Origin: Heligmosomoides polygyrus polygyrus
Taxonomy: Eukaryota > Nematoda > Chromadorea > Rhabditida > Heligmosomidae
Length of the DNA stretch: 64,000 bases
Direction: 5' to 3'
NCBI GenBank assembly: GCA_947396885.1
Contig: OX377202.1
Span: 11,408,001 to 11,472,000, forward strand
Position numbers and translations under genes: made by a program. This document shows, in pieces, positions 41,401-52,200 of the stretch (positions are counted from its first letter, which is position 1; each line of letters begins with the position of its first letter). Below the pieces are notes generated by a model. That model saw nothing but the letters and a program-made list of their open reading frames with translations. It made no database searches and had not been told where the DNA came from.

Positions 41401-44348
41401 GAGCAAGTTTTCAGCTTTCTGGTCTAGAGCGGGGTTGGGAAGGGAGAACGCTTTTTTTGCTTGGATTTGCAGAGGGCTTTTCGTTGCTCGCCGACAGAAT
41501 ATAAGCCTAATTAGGCTCGAGTAAAGCGAGGTGAGCATCTGCAAGTTATAATGTGACGCAAATGCCTAAGGCCTTGTAGAAGAAAAAATATGTTTCCATT
41601 ACGCAAAGTAGATTCCACCTCCTTCATCACTTCGGATGGATTCGCTCGGTGCTATGGAATCAACGGCATTCTTCTGCGTTGGAGCTGTGGTCATCTGGTA
41701 AATTTTTTCCTATTCAAGAGTGCCCCTGAATCATGTGTTGATCTATGTACTTTGCAAAATCACCTGTGTCGCCTGTAGTCCCGTTGACCATCGAGTTGCT
41801 CGAGCGTGCGTTAGTAGCGTTTCGTTTCCATTCGTCCCTGTCGCGTGCCAGAGTGCTCCAATGGTTCCTCCTCACGAAGAAGTCCGGCCAACGCGGGGAT
41901 GGCATTCTGGAGTTTTCTTGACATCTTGCGGAATCCAGTCGCTGACGGCTCTCATCCAGCGAGTGTCTGCGAAGCATATTACCATTACGGTGGCCGGCCC
42001 ACCTAATTTTCGACGACTTCGCCCATGCGACAGTGTCTCTGATCTTCGAACGTCGACGAAGCGTGGATACCATAAAAACCGAATACCATAAAATAAAAGG
42101 GGAAAGAAAAGGAGGGCGTTATTCAATCCCTTTGGGATGCGCCTGGCGTTCTACTCCTTCGTTCTACTCCTCCTTCTGTCGTGAAGGCGATTTGAATGCG
42201 TATTTACCTAAACGACGGACTTGCAGTGGCCAGCCAAAGGACAAGTCAATGACTTGTCCCTCTTGGATGGGTCTGGTACCAATTCACTGACCTCGGAGGG
42301 ATGAACGGCTTCGTTGGCCTGAGCGGGAAATCCGAACCAGGAAACTGGTATCGGGTGCACGCAACAGCCAGCACCTACCCCAACTGCGCTACAGAAGCTC
42401 GCGTACCCTTAGAAGGATACTTTTGGGCGTATCAACTGCTAGGCTGAATTATGAAACATTCACTACGGCTTTTCTTTTTCTGCTGCCAACAATCACTCTT
42501 AGCAAGGCTTTCTATCATTCCAAGGTCTTCTATTAGGGAGGGGGCAAAAGTAATGAGACGAATTGAAAAAATTCTTTATCTCTTTATAACTCATTTATAA
42601 ATCAACGATGTTGAGAAATGTGTGGGCCATTAAGGTCAATGACTTGCTGCCATCGCTCAGCCAACTTCCTGATCCCATCCTTCCAGAACCGCTTGGGCCT
42701 GGTGTTGATCAATTCATCTTGATATGGTTGTCAAGGACTGCTTGGGTTCTTGTGTCCCTTCCGACCAGGAAGTCTCATAGGCCTAAGAAGTGGTGGTAGT
42801 CGCATGGAGAGATGTCCGGCGAATACAGTGGGTGAAGCATGTGAACGTAGCCCAGCTGGGCAAGCTTATCCGTGGTCACTTGCTCCCGATGGCGTGCGGC
42901 ATTGTCGAAGAGGAGGACCTTCTTGACGCGCTGCGACTGAATAAGTTCGAGTCGCAGGTCCATCTCTTCTATTTCGTTCACCATGGTCTTGGAGTCCATC
43001 GTCGTGCTCTTGGACAGTATACTGGTCCATGGGCGCAGACCCGAAAGCTCTGAAGGTGCTTCTCGCCGTGAACATCTCGCCGAACGAAGGTCGGTAACGC
43101 GTCAACAGACCTCACCCAGACCAGCTGCTTGGCAGGGTTAAGGTAGAAGACGTACTTCTCATCCTGCGTTGAGATTGAGTCCAGGCTGCTTGGGGTTGGG
43201 AATCGGGAGAGATTCGCGCGGCACAGGTCGATTCGTCAGGCTGGGGTTTCGGCATGAGACAAACTGCGGTTTTGGCCTGCTTCTGGAAAGGGTGGAAGTG
43301 GTAACTTCTCAGGTGGCCTTCAGTAAGTAGCATACAAACATACAAATACAACAAGCACGAAACCAGACTCCAGCCACGAGATATATGGACACGGCGTGGG
43401 GTGTCTCATTACTTTTGCCCCCCCCCCCCCCTAATATAGCGGATGGACAAAGCAGACGATGCGTCGCGAAGCAAACTTTCTGTAGGTGGAAAGTGGAGAC
43501 TACTAGTTTTTGCCCTTCTTTCTCTTTGATCTTCTAGTTTTTATTTTCTTTGGGACGCTGAATGACTCCCGGTGCGGGTTCGCCTTGTAATACACTTTAA
43601 CGAAGGCAATAATATGGCCTGAGCGAAACCTATCAAGCCGTCGAAGGCTAAGGAAGTGTAGAAAATCAAGGAACTTGATATGTTGCTTCTTTCATCATCT
43701 CGTCTTGTATCAGAGGCGGGATGTGGTCGGACCCAAAACTTGCGCAAAATAATTGGAAAATGCGAGTTTGGCTCAACTTGCCTCATTTCGAAGCGGGGTC
43801 GGGCGCTGCACCCGGTCAGCCTACGGTAATCGAGCGCGTTGCTGCGCCTTCTACAGTAGTGGGAGACACCTAACGTAACGTACCCATTTCAACCTTATCA
43901 TCGTTCGTTGCCGTATAATCTTCTGCTGATACATCATTGATACCAACAGAACCGGTGTTTGTAATACAAGTAATCCACTATGCTCCATTTCTAGGATGTC
44001 AACGCAGTAAGCAGGTGAGTTCATATTTCGTTTCTCAAGGGGACTCAGTGATATATGTAGGCAGTTGGTGGTCCCAAGCGCAGATGCCAATCCTACGTCT
44101 CTCTTGTTTTTTACCCCATTCAAAGTAGGTTGAAGTCATTTTTAAATCGAAAGCTACGACAAGGAGCATAGTTAGCTTCTTTGTTTAGGATGTGCATATA
44201 CCTTCTTGCTAAACAATAGCACCTGCATTCACCGATGAATACCTGCGTTGATAACGGTGTGAAGCCAGCTGCAACAACTTTAGATGACGACTGTCCTGAG
44301 AGCCCCATAAGCAGACCAGGGCACCCGCAGTCCCATAACGAGTTTTAA
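35437..44348 (+). CDS. Unrecognised Ser/Asn-rich protein, seven exons, 5' partial
   Basis: I do not recognise the product. Exons with fitting splice sites: 35437-35580 (STNPLFNVSSSRRSVLLPQ start, phase 0), 36094-36197 (RNDANIENGGEQASTIGRQQ), 36691-36752 (TTSVYSLSSLISRRHSKRIR), 36970-37187 (LPRDEGWARFNSSCSGGAVL), 41609-41697 (RFHLLHHFGWIRSVLWNQRH), 43995-44014 (CQRSKQ), 44220-44348 (HLHSPMNTCVDNGVKPAATT, stop TAA). Phases agree in two chains, exons 1-3 and 4-7. Between exons 3 and 4 the phase does not fit, so a small exon is missing (a 26-base candidate ending at 36871 would fix it but has a weak acceptor). No start codon was found, because the upstream side is foldback sequence. The protein is polar with no membrane span, perhaps a cytoplasmic tail. 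Intron 4 (4.4 kb) is packed with retroelements. A model, not proven. Confidence 0.45.
35791..36093 (+). repeat. SINE whose tail forms a splice-acceptor tract
   Basis: Nearly full-length copy with intact box B (GGTTCGAATTTCC). Its tail CCTTTATCCTTTTATCCTTT runs straight into AGCAG, the acceptor of the exon at 36094. Confidence 0.85.
36456..36619. repeat. Foldback MITE, GGCCGGATTCATCAAC tip
   Basis: Tips GGGGCCGGATTCATCAAC and the inverted TCATGAATCCGGCGCC. The core has GTAGAGATAAGG and GGTATCTCTACC, related to 15545-15702. Confidence 0.75.
37290..37425. repeat. Eroded palindromic element
   Basis: CATATCGATCGCGCAACACG and ATCGATATGG with CGTCGCGTCGCGCAGC resemble the cores of the GTTTATACTTCG-tip MITEs. 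The tips are not clear. Confidence 0.35.
37540..37895 (+). mobile_element. RTE retrotransposon C-terminal fragment
   Basis: Reads KIRWAGHVMRFADTRWTRAI, TDWIPRNVKRTPGRPPTRW and [19 protein letters not shown]. It ends with the family 3' tail GACAGGTGATACAGGTGA. It runs in frame into the next retroelement. Confidence 0.85.
37896..39160 (+). mobile_element. CR1/jockey-type reverse transcriptase fragment
   Basis: A long open frame (to the stop at 39055) with DVIYFDFSTAFDRVDHSKLL, the reverse transcriptase palm region. It is followed by LPILFAIYTSDLP, then FEDDVKIYR where the family has (Y/F)ADD, and LPLAPEKTVFMKMGK. The Ala-to-Glu change in the catalytic box and the loss of the usual PQGS motif (GGCPLLP instead) suggest an inactive enzyme despite the open frame. 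A 3' tail of AAATAAATAAATAAAATAAA ends the element. It is 5' truncated. Confidence 0.8.
39161..39599. other. AT-rich tail with duplicated segment
   Basis: Contains two imperfect copies of AATAACTT(G/A)ATAATAAAAA...AATAGGAATTTTA (about 39220-39275 and 39380-39435). No gene is seen. Confidence 0.4.
39600..39865. repeat. Solo right arm of the 21-mer foldback family
   Basis: Homologous to 20180-20440: AAGTCTTAGGCTACCTTAG, GAATGTCCAGCTTGACGTG, GAAAAGTGTCCAATTCGACG and GAAAATGGTATAT. No opposite arm is seen nearby. Confidence 0.7.
40080..41220 (+). mobile_element. RTE retrotransposon fragment, most complete copy
   Basis: Starts within the reverse transcriptase (FIDLNKAFDSVETGAVI, RGVRQGDTITSKLF, LRFADDIVLI with catalytic FADD). 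It continues through NLTKTMFMRNG, RRKRAAWGAFKSVEEV, VLPVLTYASETWAIRK and GIERAMLGVTRRTQV to the conserved C-terminus (RRCWRPLEQADDQRDDR). In-frame stops at about 40168 and 40495 and a frameshift near 40595 disable it. The 3' tail is ACAGGTGATACAGGTGA. It lies in intron 4 of the unrecognised plus-strand gene. A partial SINE scrap lies just upstream (about 40005-40060). Confidence 0.9.
41763..42075 (-). mobile_element. RTE retrotransposon C-terminal fragment (reverse)
   Basis: The minus strand reads SKIRDTVAWAKSSKIRWAGH, RPRWPDFF-like and [15 protein letters not shown]. The 3' tail lies at 41763-41770. It is heavily deleted. Confidence 0.75.
42105..42410 (-). repeat. tRNA-derived SINE (reverse)
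   Basis: Inverted copy. It starts with the tail-side GGCGTTATTCAATCCCTTT and ends with the box A complement CCCAACTGCGCTACA. The body is diverged. Confidence 0.75.
42534..43433 (-). mobile_element. Mariner element with G-run tips, reverse copy
   Basis: Tips AGGGAGGGGGCAAAAGTAAT and the inverted ATTACTTTTGCCCCC, TA-flanked. Minus-strand fragments include RLELIQSQRVKKVLLFDNAA, EQVTTDKLAQLGYVHMLHP and YSPDISPCDYHHF. It has the same internal deletion as 16399-17306, so both derive from one deleted ancestor. Confidence 0.85.
43434..43994. other. Intronic sequence, nothing recognised
   Basis: The last part of an intron of the unrecognised plus-strand gene. No repeat family was identified. Confidence 0.3.
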
Positions 44349-45161
44349 AGAATGGGTGCGGAAAGAATGTTTATACCCTTCAGCCCGCTTCCCGGTGCTT
44401 ACTACCATTCTGTCGTAACAACATGGACCGTTCCAATGGTTAGATGGGCGCAAAACTTCTCGGTGGGGAGGGTGGAGAGATAACCATGTAGGGCAGCCGT
44501 GTATTACCCTCTGTGCTGGACGAGATTAAGAATTCTAGGCGCAATGATACCGCGGGGGGGGCACCCCATGGGTTTCAACTGACTTAAGCGTAGCAGTCGG
44601 ATATGGTGACGTGGAATTTCCCACATTGTATTCGTTCAAATGTGGGCTGGCCCACTCGTAGCCGAATTCTACGCAGCACTGGTGTGTTCTACTCCAGTGA
44701 ACAACGATAACAATTATAACTATTCCTTTACCGCCGTTTGAATGTTTCTGCGCGTTTGCTACAGTATCCCCAGTCCTCCACATCACCCAAGCCGTCGGAG
44801 CTCGTTCCTGTCACTGAGAGCGCGAACCTACAGACACCTATTCTAGAAGGATAAAACCACTCATCCAACTCTATATAAAGGATAAGACCCATCCAAGCTG
44901 CGGAGGCGTGCGGAGGGGCGGCGCTAATTGCGCGAGTAGCGCCAATCGCGGACGAGTTCACGCGCTCGGCAGGCTGTGGGTTTAATCCCAATGAGGGGGG
45001 AGGCCACTCCATACTCACGTTGAAACACTACATAGAGATGAACACTTTTAACATAACATGTTTACCTGAACCCTTACTGTGGCTACTGCAGTCTCCCTCC
45101 TGAAATAAAGAGGAAATTTAGACGAAAAAACGCCGGACGAAAAGACGAGAAAAAGGCGCGT

Positions 45162-45303
45162 CGACAGGTTCACCGTGGCGATTCGTACAGGTATAGCCGT
45201 ACAGTGGCCGTGGGTTAATACGTGGAGCCCGTAGGCGTGGGTCGATATCTGGAGCTCGTAGACATCCCTGAACGTATCGCCACGGTGAACCTGTCGACGC
45301 GCA
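45162..45303. repeat. Inverted repeat
   Basis: GTCGACAGGTTCACCGTGGC and its exact complement form the ends, separated by about 90 bases including GTGGGTTAATACGTGGAGC and GTGGGTCGATATCTGGAGC. Confidence 0.8.
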
Positions 45304-45716
45304 CACATGCATTCCGGCCCAAGGCCGCCGTGGCCCCCCTCATTGGGATTGAACCGGATGGGGGAACAACGGGACCCTCACTCCCCAGCCATCAGCTGCT
45401 ACCATCGATAGGATCGTCAAGAGGCCGTATTGCGCTGTATTCTTTCTATTTTTGCCATTTTCGTCGTCTGCTTTGTACTCACTTGCTACTTCATGAAGAT
45501 TTCCTTGTGATTTTGGCTACAAGGACCCTTCATGATAAGTACGATGGTACCTCGTCTTCGAGGATGGCGGCTATTCTTCCTTCGCTGCGCCGCGAGCGGT
45601 CGCGTCGCGGACATGTGGCAAACGTGGAAAACGAGGTCAGCGCGGTTAGTCGATGTGGAAACCGGCCGATGGTCGGTCGGTGGCTGCTCACTGCTCCGTG
45701 GACTCTCCCTGAGCGA

Positions 45717-45772
45717 CGAAAGCAGTGGAAACTGCAGTGGAAAGCAGTGGAAAGCAGTGGAAATGTGGAAAT
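45717..45772. repeat. Short tandem repeat GCAGTGGAAA
   Basis: Four to five units of GCAGTGGAAA with small variations. Confidence 0.8.
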
Positions 45773-46469
45773 ATGGGCAGTTTGGATGGCACACACCCTG
45801 GATGCTGCGAGAACCCCAGCCGCGCACTCCCCCTGAGCGCGCACAGCTATGAAGGAAAGATTGCGCGCTCTGTCGCAAAGATACGTGAGAATATTGCGGC
45901 GGGTGCGTGCGTGCGATGAGCGCTCGCGGCGTAGCGAAGGAAAAATAAGCGCGATCGTCTTCGAGTGGGCGCTCAATGAAGGTGAGGAAGGAGCCCGTTC
46001 TTCCCAGCCCGCCGAGCGCGTGAACTCGTCCGCGATGGGCGCTCCTCGCGCAATTAGCGCCGCATGCTGGGGGAAGGACACTACCCCGCCCCAAGCTGCT
46101 TGTGCTAAACCGCTCACGTCGCTCAATGGGAAGTGTGCAGTTGGGTGCTACCAGGCTAGAGAAGGGACTCCGGGATGTGGGCCACATTGCTCAGTGGGGA
46201 CTAGGCATCGCTCGAATGTCCACGTGGACGCTGACGCGATCCGTGACGAAGCGGCAGCAACCGCACACTACAATTCGAACGGCAGCAAGGGATTAGTTAT
46301 ATCATCAACCAGACGTTCAAGGCCTGCCGGCCGCCAAACGTCTGGTTGGGGCTTCGCCCCAAACCCGGAGAATAGAACACCCCGAACGTCTTCTCCTCTT
46401 TAGGCCTTCTCTCATTTATTCCAGTAAAAAACTGGTTTTACTATATAGAATGATACAGCGGAATAGGGC

Positions 46470-47015
46470 GGAACAGGTCCATCACCTTCACTGGACCCCC
46501 TTAACTGGTCCCTTATCACTGGTTCCCTTTTATTTTATTTTCAACCCTTTTCCGGTTCACCCTTCACTGGTGCCCCCTCCCCCTTCGTCGGTCCCTACTA
46601 CTGCTCCCACCTTCACTGGACCTCCCTTTACTGGTCCCCTCTTCGCTGGTCATCCTATCCTTCACCAATCCCCATTACTGGTCCCACCCTCACTGGTGCC
46701 CCCTTTATTCATCAACCCTTTTCCGGTCCCCCTTCACTGGACCCCTTCTCCCCCCATTCACCGGTCCACATTACTGGTACCTTCCTCATCGGTCACCATT
46801 ACTGGTCCATTCGTCACCGGTCCCATCTTTACTGACTCCTCCCCCCTCCTTTACAGGTCTCCCCTTCACTGGACCCCTCTCCCCTCCTTCACCGGTCCCC
46901 ATTGCTGGTCCCACCTTCACTGGTCCCTCCATTATTGGTCAACCCTTTACCGGTACCCCTTACTGGCACCCCATCCTTCACCGGTTCCCCATTACTGGTC
47001 CCACCTTCACTGGTA
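46470..47015. repeat. Minisatellite of CTTCACTGGTCCC-type units
   Basis: Irregular tandem units such as ACTGGTCCCACCTTCACTGG and ACCGGTCCCCATTACTGGTC. The open Pro-rich frame (TGPLSLVP, LLVPPSLVPP) is a by-product of the unit and not evidence of a gene. Confidence 0.85.
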
Positions 47016-47019
47016 ACAC

Positions 47020-47410
47020 GTCGTCTGAATCCGGAATCCTCGCGCGACATCGGTGACACCTCTTCCGAACCCGTACGCCTGTTGAACAACGTCGGTGACA
47101 CCTCTTCTCAAGCTGGACGTGCTTTGCGCGACATCGTCGACACGTCGAGTGAATCTGGAACCCCTGGCGCGGCGTTGGTGACACCTCTCCTCAACCCGGA
47201 CGTCCTTTGCGCGGCATTGGTGACATGTCTTCTGAACCCAGACGCCTGTTGACCGACGTCGATGACAGTTCTTCTGAACTCGGACGCTCGCTTTCACGAC
47301 GTCGATGACACATGTTCGCAACACGGACGCCCTTGCGTGACATCGGCGACACGTCTTCTGACCCCTCTCAACACGACGTAGGTGACACTCGCCTGAACCC
47401 GGATGGCTAC
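47020..47410. repeat. Minisatellite of about 48 bp (GCGACATCGGTGACAC)
   Basis: About eight diverged units with the pattern GACATCGGTGACACCTCTTC followed by TGAACCCGGACGCC. It adjoins the preceding minisatellite and is followed by ACGGACAG repeats (47435-47485) and TTTTATATATAG. Confidence 0.85.
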
Positions 47411-47604
47411 TACTCGACGTTTACGAAAGGCCAGATGGACAAACGGACGGACAGGCGGACGGGCAGACGGACGGACAGAGACAACCGCTTACTCTTTTAT
47501 ATATAGTAGGATTATAACAAGCGTGAAAAGATTTGGGTGCTATGATAGCTGGGGGGGGGGTCGATCTGTAATCGAAAAGAAGAGATAAGGGCTACTAACA
47601 ATCG

Positions 47605-47898
47605 TTGTATGTATGCGCTCCACAGCATGCTATTGCGACCGCCGAACAAGAAACACAGCGTCAAGATTTGTTTTGCGCTGTGAAACTATCGCGCGGTTCC
47701 TCAAATACGCGCACAAATCTTCCCGCGGAACTAATGGAGTCCTCGAATTTCGCACTTTTCCTTTTCGCTCCCTCTCTATTTGCGATCTTATCGCTTCCGT
47801 ATGAATTTCGCGCTTCTCAATGGGTGCTTGAACTTGGTCTTTTGGCCCTCTGTTTCGCTTTCTGTATGCCCACTTTCTTGATTGGCTACATTATTTGA
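47605..47898 (+). other. Small hydrophobic open frame, status unknown
   Basis: A plus-strand frame has a hydrophobic segment (ALFLFAPSLFAILSLPYEF) and LLALCFAFCMPTFLIGY before a TGA. No homology was recognised and there are no clear splice sites; perhaps chance. Confidence 0.15.
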
Positions 47899-48025
47899 CA
47901 TACGACATCCGGCCACTGGCATCAGTAATCCACCCCTTCGCTCCTCCTCGTCAGGGGCTTCGCCTTATTGAATGAGTTGGTTATCCATCGCCGTACGATA
48001 AAAACGTAACATCAGCTCTGTTAAT

Positions 48026-48313
48026 AAAGGATAAAAGACGGCGTTACTCAATCCCTTTTATGATGGGCCATGCATCCTACTTCTACGGGATGCCGTGGAG
48101 GCGGTTTGAATGCGTATTTGGCCATACAATGACTTGCGGTGACCAGCCGATGAACAAGTCAGCGCTTTACCCTTCCCAGAGAAGTCTGGTACCGATTCAG
48201 CGACCCCGGAGGGAACGAGCAAAGGCTTAGTTGGCCTGGGCGGGAGATCCGAACCAGGAACCTGATATCGAGTGCAAGCGACAGTCGGCGCCTCCTCCGG
48301 CTGCGCTACACCC
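48026..48313 (-). repeat. tRNA-derived SINE (reverse)
   Basis: Inverted full-length copy. It starts with the complement of the tail (AAAGGATAAAAGACGGCGTT) and ends at the box A complement (CTGCGCTACA). Confidence 0.85.
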
Positions 48314-48379
48314 CTGGCTCTGTTAACACCGTTTAAGAATAAACAACTGAATGAACAAGCATACGGTACTGGAAGGATT

Positions 48380-49172
48380 GGATGTACCCTAGGACGGGGG
48401 CCACAGAATTAAAAATTTTGTAACAAATTGACTTAACACTCACAAAGCGGATTGAAGAAAGCAGAATAGGACCTGAAAACAAAGGAGGATACGAACAAAC
48501 AAGCGAAAAACAAACAAGTAACCGCGGTTCTAAAGACGTCTCGACGGACAAAGCGCATTCAAACACAGCTGACCGCTGCCTGACATGTTGTATATAACCC
48601 GGATCCATCATAGTAAGCGGGCGCTTAACGTTGTATTCTTACAACCGCGGTGAAACCGTATGTTATTTTTTGGTTTTTTTTTGTGAAATTTGGCAGCTTA
48701 AGGCAGACTTCTGCGGCGTTGCCGCTGCAGAGACGCAGAGCTCGCCGCCAGCGGCGCCGCTGGCCGGCCGGCGGCACCGGCGGCGTCGCTGGCGGAAATG
48801 ACTTGAATCATTCCACCCGGCGGCGCCGCTCCAGCGTCTGTCTGTCTGCGCTCTGCCCTTTCGCGGCGGGATCCAGAGCGGAGACGGTCGATGCGGGCGC
48901 GCGATCGTTATCGGGGCGCGTTATTGTTAAGCACCAGTCGGTCCCGACTAGAAACAGTACAGTATCTCGCCGTCACCGCTCCCACTGATGATGAGTCAAG
49001 CCGCTGAGCGGCGCCGCTCAGCGATTTCGCCGTCCGCCGCCCGCCGCTAGCTGCAGATGTCTGCGGGGGGCTTTAGGCCCTATTCTGTTCTATGCAATCC
49101 TCTCTGTGAGTGTCAAGTCAGCTTGTTACATGAATTTTAATAATTTGGCCCCCGGACTAGGATAGATCCGAT
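48380..49172. repeat. Foldback element with nested GC-rich palindrome
   Basis: Outer arms GGATGTACCCTAGGACGGGG and the inverted CCCCCGGACTAGGATAGATCC-like end belong to the 33678-34128 family. The right arm is displaced by a GC-rich insert at 48694-49080. Confidence 0.75.
48694..49080. repeat. GC-rich palindromic insert
   Basis: TTAAGGCAGACTTCTGCGGC and the inverted GCAGATGTCTGCGGGGGGCT form its ends. The core has GCAGAGACGCAGAGCTCGCC, also present in the elements at 2039 and 30350, so it is a larger member of that group. Confidence 0.7.
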
Positions 49173-49254
49173 AATATATCCTTCAGACATTCAGACTGGC
49201 CTTCATCTAGGCCGAACGTCTAAATAGTACCAGTAAAATAGCGGGTTTTCAAAA

Positions 49255-49268
49255 TTATACGGTTTCAG
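49255..49268 (+). promoter_or_regulatory. Candidate spliced-leader acceptor of SLC41-like gene 2
   Basis: AAATTATACGGTTTCAG ends six bases before the ATG at 49275, the same spacing as in gene 1. Confidence 0.55.
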
Positions 49269-49274
49269 ATCAAA

Positions 49275-52200
49275 ATGACTTCCAATAACAAATCATCAAT
49301 TGCATCAGGCTATGATCAGCTAAGTACCGCCTACAGTTTCAACGAAGTTACGGAAGAGGGTAGAGGTCGCAGAGGAGAATTAATAAAGTGCGTTTCCGGT
49401 ATCATTGACAAGGTTAGCTTTTTAAATTCTTGGCCACGAGAATAGTTTTATAATGACTGTTTTCGCAAAAAGGAAATCAGGAACTAAACGGAAGCCAAAT
49501 GAAATTTTTTCATGAAGCTTCGAAGCAAAATTATAAAATTTTCAGAAAGTTAGGTTTTCTACCGTATGCTTCATGATTATGAGTTCTCATAAATTTTCGG
49601 TCTAAACAACAGCTTGTCCTCTGATCTTTTCCAACACTTTTGACTCGAAGGATTGATGTGCTCAAAAAACCGCCCACTGATCCATCGTGTACCTCAAAAA
49701 GTGTACGAACCACAGTTTGCAAATACCAAATATTGAAAAGGGATGGCTGATGATTCTTATGACAGAACTTTTAAAGGCCTAGTACTGCAGATCTTTTTAT
49801 CATTATGGCTTGGTAGTCATAATTATACTCGTATTTATTTTTCTTCCGTTTTGATTCATGTTGAGCTGCTATATTGTGTGCTATCGGCTAGACGATGACT
49901 GTTTTTCTGTCTTTAAAGAGTTGAGTTTTCTTCTTCATATGCTCTGTATTTCTTGGTGCGCACTCTCCGTGTTTTTGTTTTGTAGAGGCCGAGAGGATGA
50001 TGGTGATACCGTCGGTGAATTAGCGCGTTGTGAGGTGCTAGGGTTCGGTTTATTTACCACCTATTGGTTTTCATGTTTCACTACGTTTTCCCATCAGGCT
50101 CCTTGCCGCGATTCTAATACTATGGGGGTCTGGAGCACCATTACTTTGAATTTGTTTATTTATTGCTAAATCTTCATGTGCCTCAGGATCTATCATAATA
50201 ATACTGCCAGTTTCTGACAGCTTGTTACATGCATCAGGCAAAAGTGTTGTCTCTCATACACATACAACTGGCCTGTGGATAGTCATCTTCGTAGGCACTA
50301 TATAGCATTTATTACTCAGTTGTTTTTCCTCATTGAGGTGCATAATGAAACCATAGTATACTATGGGCAAGCTTGTCTGGTTTTCTGTAGTGATCATGTT
50401 ACTTGTGGGTTGGCTGTCCTACCCTTCTCTGGTTATTTTCTCCTTCGTAGTTGCGCAGGTTCATAGATGGTGGGCATTTTCTCAATGTTCTCGATAGCTT
50501 TTTTAGCGCTTTTGCTGATTGTAAGCTGAGCTCTGAGTTTTTTTTCCTATTCGTGTTCTTTCCGGGCAATTTTTTCGCGGCCTGTTTTCGATCATTGTGG
50601 CACATCCCTATGGATGTATTAATAATAAATAAATAAATACCGCTACAGCCACTGAGCAGCAGGAACGAAGTGCAAGTGGTCAAAAACAGCACTTGAGAAC
50701 AGTGCAGTAGGCCGGGATAGGTAAGGTGTAAAGGCTCCTATTTCAAGAAACAAAACGACATTTTATGCAGTACATAGGCCGGCCTTCTTTGTAACGGTAT
50801 GTTTGCAGTGAACTGTTAATACAAAGCTGTTGCCCAGTCTTTGTTTCTTGTTTTTGTTGTAGAGAAGGGTTGAGCATTGCCCAAGTCCATGATCGACTGT
50901 TATAAAACCTGGGCATTTTTGATAGAATAGATTCAAATCTTCTGTGCCATGTAGGTTTGTTAAGCTCAACGTTATTACGTCTGACATTTCGACGGTATCG
51001 TCGTTATCAAAGGCTTGAAAGAAGTTCGGTGGTTTGCAGAATGTACACTCATACCGTTTACTGTCCTAATTTTCCCAACCCAGCAGTACCAATGAAGTCC
51101 CAAGAGTGTCATGAAGACATTACTCCAATACGAACGCAACTCACCGCAGCTTTATAGCACTGAGAGACTGTCGCAAAAGGGTGACGTTCGGTATGTTTGT
51201 GTTCGAGGTAATGGCCAAAGTCCGAATTGACTAGAACTTGACCATTTAACTATGTTCGACTTGAGTACCACGCAGTGTTAAGAAGTTAAGAAGTACACGA
51301 GTTGGTAGAGGCAAGATTTACCTCAAACTTGGGTAATTAAACCACTTTTTAAGCGTTACAATAAATCGAAGACGAATAAATGATATTACGGTTGAAATAG
51401 CACCAAAACTTAAGAATAACTTCAGGAAAAACTTGCTTTCACTTGCCTACTTGACTACTTGAAATCGGAGCATTATGGCTGACGATCTTGAACGAGAGAA
51501 CGAATAAATATTGAAGGCAATAGAAGAAACTTGACCGACGAGCCAGTCGGCTCGAGCGGCGGTGAGCACTAAAAGGAGGAACTCGCCTCCACGCATTCCG
51601 AACGGACCATCTGATAGCTGCGAGGCACGTACTGAGAACATCAACATAGGCATTGATCTAAAGACGGAGAGCTAAAGCGCGTCGGTTATAAGGCTAGAAC
51701 TAAGGCACATAATGGCTGAATATCTGTTCACAACAACACAAATAAGCATTTTACCAACAAAAATGGTCGTTCTCGACAGAGACTGCCTTACTACGCGACA
51801 ATTATTTAGCAAGTTATACACACTCGGTATACAAGAGTACACGGACTTCGAGGAGCATTGTGTTTCACAGCTCACACAGTGGAATAAAGGTCAAAAAGTC
51901 ACTTGTAGTTGAAACGCACTCGTTCGTGTTGTTCATGGTTGGGTTGCATTCCCGGATACAAAAGGTCTCGAAGTTGAGCATTGCGTTTCCATTCTGGCAC
52001 ATCTATATCTATACGCTAACAACGAACGGTTTCATTTATCGATCATGGAACCAACGAAATTTGTATGCATGCTGAAGCCGCAAACATTTCTGTTTCATCT
52101 AGACTGATGTCTCCCTCAAGAAGACACAAACCCTGATGACGGATGAATCACAACCCAGTCACAGCGGAAAAAGCGTTTCAGATGAAGGGCGTCCTTTATC

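Larger units (their letters stand above)
44640..46300. repeat. Composite dispersed repeat, related to 59000-59830
   Basis: 44720-44840 matches 59083-59195 (CCGTTTGAATGT, CACATCACC(C/T)AAGCCGTC, GCGCG(A/C)(A/)ACCTACAGAC). GGATAAGACCCATCCAA (44880) recurs at 59553, and AGGGATTAGTTAT (about 46288) at 59822. The middle has been expanded by an inverted repeat (45162-45303) and by palindromic blocks around 45560 and 45930 (CCTTCGCT/AGCGAAGG). Overlapping open frames on both strands are compositional. Confidence 0.55.

Noticed and set aside
33485..44348. Unrecognised plus-strand exons as a C-terminal extension of SLC41 gene 1
   Set aside because: The only donor in the last SLC41 exon (before GTACGT at 33646) has phase 2, which does not lead to the open chain of the following exons, and the SLC41 frame ends naturally at 33658.
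45222..46403. Overlapping open frames of up to 233 codons on both strands
   Set aside because: GC-rich palindromic repeat region; frames overlap on both strands and share no motif.
46470..47250. Proline-rich secreted protein
   Set aside because: Minisatellite unit translated; opposite strand is equally open.
47605..47898. Small membrane protein gene
   Set aside because: One hydrophobic frame without start context, splice sites or recognisable family.
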